Virus record (IMG/VR): IMGVR_UViG_3300009702_000076
Location: 1-25,486 of that record
DNA length: 25,486 bases
DNA from: a virus
Reading direction: 5' to 3' (one strand)
How positions within the stretch are numbered: position 1 is the first letter of the stretch; each line of letters begins with the position of its first letter. A program made the position numbers and the translations under genes. A model generated the notes under the pieces. That model was not told where the DNA came from and searched no databases. It saw only the letters and a program-made list of their open reading frames with translations. This document shows positions 22,060 through 25,486 of the stretch, in pieces.

Positions 22060-22671
22060 ATGATTGTACAGATGGACATGTCGGGGAACGAAGTAGCGCG
22101 GTTTAGTAGTGCTAATGCTGCTGCTAAAGCCACTAGTTTCGATAAGGGAGCTATCTCTAGATGCTGTAGAGGGAAGCTAGGCAAGCACAAAGGATTTAGG
22201 TGGGTGAAGGAGGGGGGTGAAGCTACACAAGTTCACCCCTTAGAAACAAAGGATATTAAGCAGGTTCACCCCCGTGAAGTAGTAATGGCTGCACAGGGGG
22301 GTGAAGTAGGGGGTGAAGTAGGGGGTGAAGTAGGGGGTGAAGTAGAGGACGTCAAGGCTAGGTTTGAGAGAGAGAAGCATTCATTCTCTGTAGAGGATAT
22401 AGCTAAGGCAGATAAGAAAGACACTACTGTAGAAGAGTCAGAACCTTATGAAAGCCCGAGTACTAGTAAAGAAGAGCTTATTAGTATGATCCACAAGCTA
22501 GACGATAGGGTTTCTGAACTAAGAGAGCATCTTATCGTAACCAATAAACAACTAGTTACAGCTCAAAAGGAACTAGAGGCTGTTAAACAGGTTGTTATTG
22601 AACAAGGACGAGAACTGCGGGACTATGTAGTTTCTCATGAGGAAAAACTAAACAAGAAGGAAACAGTATGA
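22060..22671 (+). CDS. NUMOD1-headed coiled-coil protein, first paralogue
   Basis: I choose ATG at 22060 (203 residues) because the paralogue downstream starts at the same place (MIVQM) and GGAAGGA lies nine bases upstream; an ATG at 22018 would add 14 residues and overlap the polymerase. Residues 1-50 (VARFSSANAAAKATSF, then GAISRCCRGKLGKHKGFRW) match NUMOD1, a DNA-binding module of homing endonucleases. No nuclease domain follows. Instead there is a linker with four GGEV repeats (encoded by 12-bp tandem repeats) and a C-terminal coiled coil (LDDRVSELREHLIVTNKQLV). It may be a DNA-binding oligomer, possibly regulatory. It overlaps the next gene by ATGA. Confidence 0.75.
   Translation: MIVQMDMSGNEVARFSSANAAAKATSFDKGAISRCCRGKLGKHKGFRWVKEGGEATQVHPLETKDIKQVHPREVVMAAQGGEVGGEVGGEVGGEVEDVKARFEREKHSFSVEDIAKADKKDTTVEESEPYESPSTSKEELISMIHKLDDRVSELREHLIVTNKQLVTAQKELEAVKQVVIEQGRELRDYVVSHEEKLNKKETV
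22214..22239. repeat. Inverted repeat GGGGTGAA-10-TTCACCCC
   Basis: Perfect 8-bp arms at 22214-22221 and 22232-22239 flank 10 bp inside the NUMOD1 gene. The same word recurs in the tandem array downstream and as TTCACCCCC at 22265-22273. Confidence 0.6.
22297..22344 (+). repeat. Four 12-bp tandem repeats GGGGGTGAAGTA
   Basis: Four exact, gapless copies lie at 22297-22308, 22309-22320, 22321-22332 and 22333-22344. They encode the GGEV linker repeats. As in-frame 12-mers they can vary in number by slippage without breaking the gene. Confidence 0.85.
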
Positions 22672-23108
22672 TTGTACAAATGAATATGGACGGGAACGAG
22701 ATGGCTAGGTTTAGTAGTGCTAATACTGCTGCTAGGGCTACAGGATGTAATAAGGGAGCTATCTCAAGGTGCTGCAGAGGGATACTACACAGCCACCACG
22801 GCTTCAAGTGGAAGAAAGAAGTTAGCAAAGAGAAACAACAAGCAACACAAGCTGCTAAAGATGATGTTTGTGCTGAGCTTCGTAGTCTAACTGATGCTGT
22901 GTTTAAGCTTATTAGTGAGAATGAGAAGCTTAAGGACCGTATAACAGACCTGCAGGACAAGGCTTGGTTGGAGATAGTCGTCAATAAAAGGAAAGACACT
23001 ATAGCTTCACGCGCTGAACTCTTAGCTGCCGTAATCAATATCACACTAGGTGAAGAGGATGCTTCTGAAGAAGTAGACGATCATGGCTTTGTTAAGCTTT
23101 TAGACTGA
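22668..23108 (+). CDS. NUMOD1-headed coiled-coil protein, second paralogue
   Basis: The 146-residue protein starts MIVQMNMDGNEMARFSSANT and continues GAISRCCRGILHSHHGFKWK, almost the same as the head of the preceding protein. The two clearly arose by tandem duplication. After the NUMOD1-like module comes a coiled-coil region (ELRSLTDAVFKLISENEKLKD) and a different C-terminal segment (RAELLAAVINITLGEEDASE). No nuclease motif is present. The start overlaps the previous stop (ATGA), so the pair are co-translated and might form hetero-oligomers. The function is unknown; the family is known from homing endonucleases, where it binds DNA. Confidence 0.78.
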   Translation: MIVQMNMDGNEMARFSSANTAARATGCNKGAISRCCRGILHSHHGFKWKKEVSKEKQQATQAAKDDVCAELRSLTDAVFKLISENEKLKDRITDLQDKAWLEIVVNKRKDTIASRAELLAAVINITLGEEDASEEVDDHGFVKLLD

Positions 23109-23161
23109 GATATATAGATTCTCTATTGCTCAGTTATTAATATACTACGACTGCAGATAAA

Positions 23162-23174
23162 GTCAGTATCTGAC
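23162..23174. repeat. Inverted repeat GTCAG-TAT-CTGAC
   Basis: Perfect 5-bp arms lie 11 bp upstream of the -35 box at 23186. It may be an operator or activator site for the following promoter. Confidence 0.4.
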
Positions 23175-23185
23175 CAAAAAAACAC

Positions 23186-23213
23186 TTGACTTGTACCACA
23201 CCCATGGTACTAT
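23186..23213 (+). promoter_or_regulatory. Promoter with palindromic spacer
   Basis: TTGACT (23186-23191) and TACTAT (23208-23213) are 16 bp apart. GTACCA-6-TGGTAC (23193-23210) is a perfect inverted repeat within the spacer and -10, so a repressor could sit on the promoter. Transcription would start near 23220. Confidence 0.6.
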
Positions 23214-23219
23214 ACGTTC

Positions 23220-23282
23220 ATAGTCATTGATATCCATCTTGCCCCCCGTAGGTCGTCCATTGCCTACGGGGGGCATTCTTTT
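23220..23282 (+). ncRNA. Candidate small RNA of about 60 bases
   Basis: The promoter at 23186-23213 is followed by a very strong terminator and then a second promoter, with no open reading frame of useful size between them. The predicted product is a short RNA of which most is the terminator hairpin. It could be a decoy, antisense or attenuator RNA. No transcript evidence is available. Confidence 0.4.
23241..23282 (+). terminator. Strong intrinsic terminator
   Basis: GCCCCCCGTAGG (23241-23252) pairs perfectly with CCTACGGGGGGC (23263-23274) around a 10-base loop, followed by ATTCTTTTG. The 12-bp GC-rich stem makes termination very likely. It isolates the KTSC gene from the upstream genes. 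Confidence 0.85.
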
Positions 23283-23292
23283 GTGCAGGGGG

Positions 23293-23320
23293 TTGACAGC
23301 CTACAACAGCTGGTTATTGT
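23293..23320 (+). promoter_or_regulatory. Promoter for the KTSC gene
   Basis: TTGACA (23293-23298) and TATTGT (23315-23320) are 16 bp apart. It starts just after the terminator, so the KTSC gene has its own transcript from near 23327. Confidence 0.55.
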
Positions 23321-23357
23321 GGATGTGTAGGGAAGAACAACACAAGCCAACGAGAAC

Positions 23358-23606
23358 ATGATGAACCACCCCAGCCCCACAGATGCCATTGTCACCGTCC
23401 GCAACGTGAAGAAGTCTTCATTCGTACAGAGGATCGCCTACTGCCAGTCTACTCAGGAGCTAACCCTTGAGTTCCTCAGCGGTACTTATACCTACTCTGA
23501 CGTGCCTGCTATGACTGCCAAGACCCTCTGGGAGGCTAAGAGCTATGGCAAGGCCTACAACCGTCTCATCAAGGGTCAGTTCAAGAGCGAGAAGGTTGCA
23601 TTATAG
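23358..23606 (+). CDS. KTSC-domain protein
   Basis: The 82-residue protein consists almost entirely of a KTSC domain. The pattern is SSFVQRIAYCQSTQELTLEF, then SGTYTYSDVPAMTAKTLWEA, then KSYGKAYNRLIKGQF. This domain takes its name from conserved residues and occurs alone in phages and bacteria; its molecular role is not settled, and nucleic acid binding has been suggested. Two ATG codons are adjacent (23358 and 23361). It is a single-gene transcription unit between a dedicated promoter and a strong terminator. The codons are GC-richer than in its neighbours, suggesting strong expression or separate origin. Confidence 0.88.
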   Translation: MMNHPSPTDAIVTVRNVKKSSFVQRIAYCQSTQELTLEFLSGTYTYSDVPAMTAKTLWEAKSYGKAYNRLIKGQFKSEKVAL

Positions 23607-23652
23607 CACATATTGGGATATGAATCCATCCTGAGCATGTCGATACAGCATG

Positions 23653-23693
23653 ATGCAGCTAGAGGCCCTTAGAGACCCTCTGGCTGCATTTTT
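23653..23693 (+). terminator. Intrinsic terminator after the KTSC gene
   Basis: ATGCAGCTAGAGG (23653-23665) pairs with CCTCTGGCTGCAT (23677-23689) over 13 bp with one G-T wobble, followed by five T. The loop is 11 bases. Confidence 0.88.
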
Positions 23694-23745
23694 ATGTATG
23701 TAGAAAACTTAATAGTAAAATAACCCAAAAGAAGATAAATAAAGT

Positions 23746-23773
23746 TTGACTTCTAACCCACATGTGGGATAAT
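23746..23773 (+). promoter_or_regulatory. Promoter with CCCACATGTGGG palindrome in the spacer
   Basis: TTGACT (23746-23751) and GATAAT (23768-23773) are 16 bp apart. The perfect 12-bp palindrome CCCACATGTGGG (23757-23768) fills most of the spacer and ends at the -10 box. It drives the three-gene unit at 23799-24701. Confidence 0.65.
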
Positions 23774-23798
23774 ACATACATGGGGTTAAGGAGCAAAC

Positions 23799-23930
23799 AT
23801 GAACAAGCAAAAGACTGAAGAAACCTATGAAGAGATACTGAATGAAGTAGTAGCTCTCACTAAGGATGTAAAGAGAGATACGAAAGAACTGAAGGAGTTA
23901 GTACGGGAGCTTGAAGATGCTTCCAAGTAA
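23799..23930 (+). CDS. 43-residue coiled-coil peptide
   Basis: This small gene begins with ATG at 23799, five bases after a perfect AAGGAG. It encodes MNKQKTEETYEEILNEVVAL followed by TKDVKRDTKELKELVRELED and ASK, a highly charged sequence with leucine/valine heptads predicted to form one long amphipathic helix. It is the first gene after the palindrome promoter and overlaps the next gene by 14-20 bases, so the two are coupled. It is too short for common gene-length cut-offs. The function is unknown; oligomerisation or binding of the next protein is possible. Confidence 0.7.
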   Translation: MNKQKTEETYEEILNEVVALTKDVKRDTKELKELVRELEDASK

Positions 23931-24390
23931 ACTTAGCTTCCGAGGAGTTCCCATTTACATCATCTTCCCCAGCAAGGACAAGTTCAAGCGGGTCAAAGTA
24001 CCCGACACTCAGTTTGTTCAAGACTCAGAGATATGGGCTGAAGGCTTTGAAGCCATCATGCTTAACATCCAGTCTGGCTGTAGGTACAAGAAGAAGAAGT
24101 GTTCCTATGTCTCCTTCTATGACGAGAAGCAAGGGATTCCCTTTGTACTGCTTGTCCAAGGAAGGGCCATGGAGATCCTAGATAACAACTATGAGCAGAT
24201 AGTGAACAATAAGCTCTCTTTATCTCTTGTGAAAGGAAAAGAGGGTTTTGTTTCAGCTATCAAGATAGGAAAGTTCTTGACTCATGAAGAGCAAGTGCTA
24301 CGCTTCTTTCATCATCAACAGATTGCCAAGCAGTTCCGACTTCCTGTCAATGAAGTGTTTAAACCACATGTGATAGGAGAAGCCGCATGA
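23917..24390 (+). CDS. Protein of unknown function
   Basis: The 157-residue protein starts at ATG 23917; a TTG at 23911 is the other option. It is basic at the start (MLPSKLSFRGVPIYIIFPSK) with a beta-type first half. The second half has KGKEGFVSAIKIGKFLTHEE and an aromatic, His-rich helix (QVLRFFHHQQIAKQFRLPV). No catalytic motif or membrane helix was found. It overlaps both neighbours, the second by ATGA, so the three genes form one translationally coupled unit. I do not recognise the family. Confidence 0.7.
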   Translation: MLPSKLSFRGVPIYIIFPSKDKFKRVKVPDTQFVQDSEIWAEGFEAIMLNIQSGCRYKKKKCSYVSFYDEKQGIPFVLLVQGRAMEILDNNYEQIVNNKLSLSLVKGKEGFVSAIKIGKFLTHEEQVLRFFHHQQIAKQFRLPVNEVFKPHVIGEAA

Positions 24391-24701
24391 TCATTCGAGA
24401 GAACAAGATCTCATTACCCAAAGAAACCCCTTCTGACTTTGAAGTACAGAACTGGGTTGACGAGGTTGTTCCACACATGGTCCTAGTGGAGTACAGATAT
24501 GGCATGAAGGAGTTTTCAGACTTCTATGACACTAGGAACCATACAATATTCAGCGTGGCCTTAGGGACGCTCCTACACGTACTAGGGGTCATTCCTGAGT
24601 ATGTACCTGACTTCAAACGAGGAACTTCCTGCCTAAGCTATGCTTTGTTAGACAGGAAGTACAAGAAGCCAGTATATGATGATGATGAGATTAGTGACTA
24701 A
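24387..24701 (+). CDS. Protein of unknown function
   Basis: The 104-residue protein starts with ATG overlapping the upstream stop (ATGA). It has a hydrophobic middle (HTIFSVALGTLLHVLGVIPE, about 52-71) that may be a buried helix or a weak membrane segment, and an acidic end (YDDDEISD). Its TAA overlaps the stop of the opposing small gene at 24698-24700, so two operons meet here with no spacer. No family was recognised. Confidence 0.7.
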   Translation: MIIRENKISLPKETPSDFEVQNWVDEVVPHMVLVEYRYGMKEFSDFYDTRNHTIFSVALGTLLHVLGVIPEYVPDFKRGTSCLSYALLDRKYKKPVYDDDEISD

Positions 24702-24871
24702 TAGTCATATAACATAGAGAGTATGTTCTCATAGTCATACTCATCACCAGTAGTGATAGTGTAGCTAGTTGAAAACACAGGAGGAAGATCGAGAGGAAGC
24801 TCCAAGCGTTGGGGCTTCCTTTCTTGGTCCTGCCTCAACTTCTTAAGTTCTTCCTCTAGGAGATAGTCCAT
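24698..24871 (-). CDS. 57-residue acidic protein, last gene of the Tad2 operon
   Basis: The start ATG shares its A with the stop of the Tad2 gene (TAATG), which strongly supports translation although no Shine-Dalgarno site is seen. The protein begins MDYLLEEELKKLRQDQERKP, a charged helix, and ends with an acidic and aromatic tail (GDEYDYENILSMLYDY). No domain was recognised. The stop overlaps that of the convergent rightward gene. A small acidic phage protein next to an anti-defence gene may itself be an inhibitor or DNA mimic, but that is only a guess. Confidence 0.65.
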   Translation of the reverse strand: MDYLLEEELKKLRQDQERKPQRLELPLDLPPVFSTSYTITTGDEYDYENILSMLYDY

Positions 24872-25146
24872 TATTCTACCGTTTCAGAGCACCAGTCTTC
24901 TGCAAGCATATCCCCTTGACTAGCAAGCCATCCAGGCTGCCATACCTTCTGTGCAGTCATGATTACAAAGTAACCACCTACATGCAAATCTCCACTTGTA
25001 TGAAACTTGCGAGTACGACCATTCACCAAGTCCTGTGAGATAGTGACAGAAGGCATATAGCATACCCATTGTCCTTTACCGTTCCATCCCTCACGCATGA
25101 TCTTATGACCCTGCTTTGCTTTCTCTAATGCTTCACTAAAATTCAT
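24871..25146 (-). CDS. tad2: Tad2-family anti-defence protein (DUF2829)
   Basis: The 91-residue protein has the full DUF2829/Tad2 pattern. It opens MNFSEALEKAKQGHKIMREG, followed by WNGKGQWVCYMP, a middle GGYFVIMTAQKVWQPG, and the strongly conserved WLASQGDMLAEDW near the end. Tad2 proteins are sponges that bind the cyclic nucleotide signals made by Thoeris defence (gcADPR isomers), and some bind CBASS signals, so that the effector is not triggered. The length is normal (about 90 residues). The start overlaps the upstream stop (ATGA), and the stop shares an A with the next start. It lies in a separate leftward operon of small genes. Confidence 0.92.
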   Translation of the reverse strand: MNFSEALEKAKQGHKIMREGWNGKGQWVCYMPSVTISQDLVNGRTRKFHTSGDLHVGGYFVIMTAQKVWQPGWLASQGDMLAEDWCSETVE

Positions 25147-25349
25147 GATTCCTCCGGTGGAAACTTATCGTCAATAAGTGCGTCAATGGACTTCCGCTGT
25201 TCCTCAATCTTTTTATGCTCTTCCTGAAACATCTCTACCATCGTCTGAGTATCTGAGTGCTTCAATAGCTTGATAAGACTTGGGATCATCTCAGGAGCCA
25301 ACTTAACCACTTCCTTGACTAACTCTAATAGCTTGCTCTTATTCACCAT
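25143..25349 (-). CDS. 68-residue helical protein upstream of tad2
   Basis: The protein begins MVNKSKLLELVKEVVKLAPE followed by MIPSLIKLLKHSD, an amphipathic helix of the kind that lies on a membrane or packs as a bundle. A charged coiled-coil (MFQEEHKKIEEQRKSIDALI) follows. GAGGAGGTG just before the ATG is a strong ribosome site. It overlaps tad2 by ATGA. The function is unknown; co-translation with tad2 suggests a related role. Confidence 0.75.
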   Translation of the reverse strand: MVNKSKLLELVKEVVKLAPEMIPSLIKLLKHSDTQTMVEMFQEEHKKIEEQRKSIDALIDDKFPPEES

Positions 25350-25486
25350 GCACCTCCTCTAGTAGTAATCCAGCAGCTTCAATACCCGTGTAGGCTACGT
25401 CGCACCTGTGTCGTATGGAAACTACCCCCTCAGTGGCCTGAGAATGGCTTGTAGCGGCTTCTAAGGCATGTTCCTGCAGTTGACCA
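25339..25486 (-). CDS. Partial gene at the right edge, unknown
   Basis: The minus frame ending with TAA at 25339-25341 is open to the window edge, giving at least 48 residues that end GIEAAGLLLEEVHGE. It overlaps the next gene's start by 11 bases, which fits the tight packing of this operon. The N-terminus lies outside the window, and no domain can be named. Confidence 0.55.
   Translation of the reverse strand, partial: GQLQEHALEAATSHSQATEGVVSIRHRCDVAYTGIEAAGLLLEEVHGE

Noticed and set aside
22595-23044. 149-residue leftward frame with hydrophobic stretches, superficially like a membrane protein
   Set aside because: It is antisense to the second NUMOD1 paralogue, whose frame is supported by duplication; hydrophobic runs come from reverse complements of charged codons.

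Overview
The window is a contiguous piece of a tailed double-stranded DNA phage (or prophage) genome. The evidence is a complete head and tail gene set in virion order, ATGA, TAATG and similar gene junctions, and an adjacent early region with a polymerase-like gene and an anti-defence gene. The head genes are of the Mu type: a gp29/DUF935-like portal, an I-like protease with an internal scaffold start, a gpT-like major capsid protein, a gp36/DUF1320-like connector and a gpG-like morphogenesis protein. The tail looks like that of a siphovirus: a tail tube-like protein, a frameshifted assembly chaperone and a tape measure, with no sheath gene seen. No transposase, integrase or lysis gene is visible. 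The sequence does not identify the host; the Shine-Dalgarno sites (AAGGAG type) and sigma-70-like promoters only say it is bacterial.

Positions 1-18469 are one leftward (minus strand) late operon. It starts at a divergent promoter region (18470-18526) and runs small terminase candidate, large terminase, portal, protease/scaffold, decoration-like protein, major capsid, connectors, tail tube, tail chaperone (with a -1 frameshift extension), tape measure, tail tip proteins and receptor-binding-type proteins. The last of these, a LamG/concanavalin-like fibre gene, runs off the left edge. An intrinsic terminator sits inside the operon at 11823-11861, and a strong hairpin follows the capsid gene.

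Positions 18527-20490 are a control region. They hold an unknown rightward gene, a leftward gene encoding a small CxxH/CxxC protein with an apparent antisense RNA over its start site, and about 800 bp dense in repeats. The repeats are 12-bp GGTGGGCCAGAG copies, a four-unit 10-bp CCTACATG array, several inverted repeats and two promoters. This resembles a replication origin or operator region and lies directly upstream of the replication gene.

Positions 20491-24701 are rightward early genes: a family A-like DNA polymerase split over two overlapping frames, two paralogous NUMOD1-headed coiled-coil proteins, a KTSC-domain protein, and three small unknown genes. Between them are repeated promoter-terminator-promoter cassettes. 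Six promoters on the plus strand share a TTGACA/TTGACT -35 and a 16-bp spacer, often with a palindrome inside or next to it.

Positions 24698-25486 are a short leftward operon with tightly overlapping genes. At its centre is a Tad2 (DUF2829) protein, a family known to sequester the cyclic nucleotide signals of Thoeris and some CBASS defences. Its uncharacterised neighbours are candidates for further anti-defence genes.
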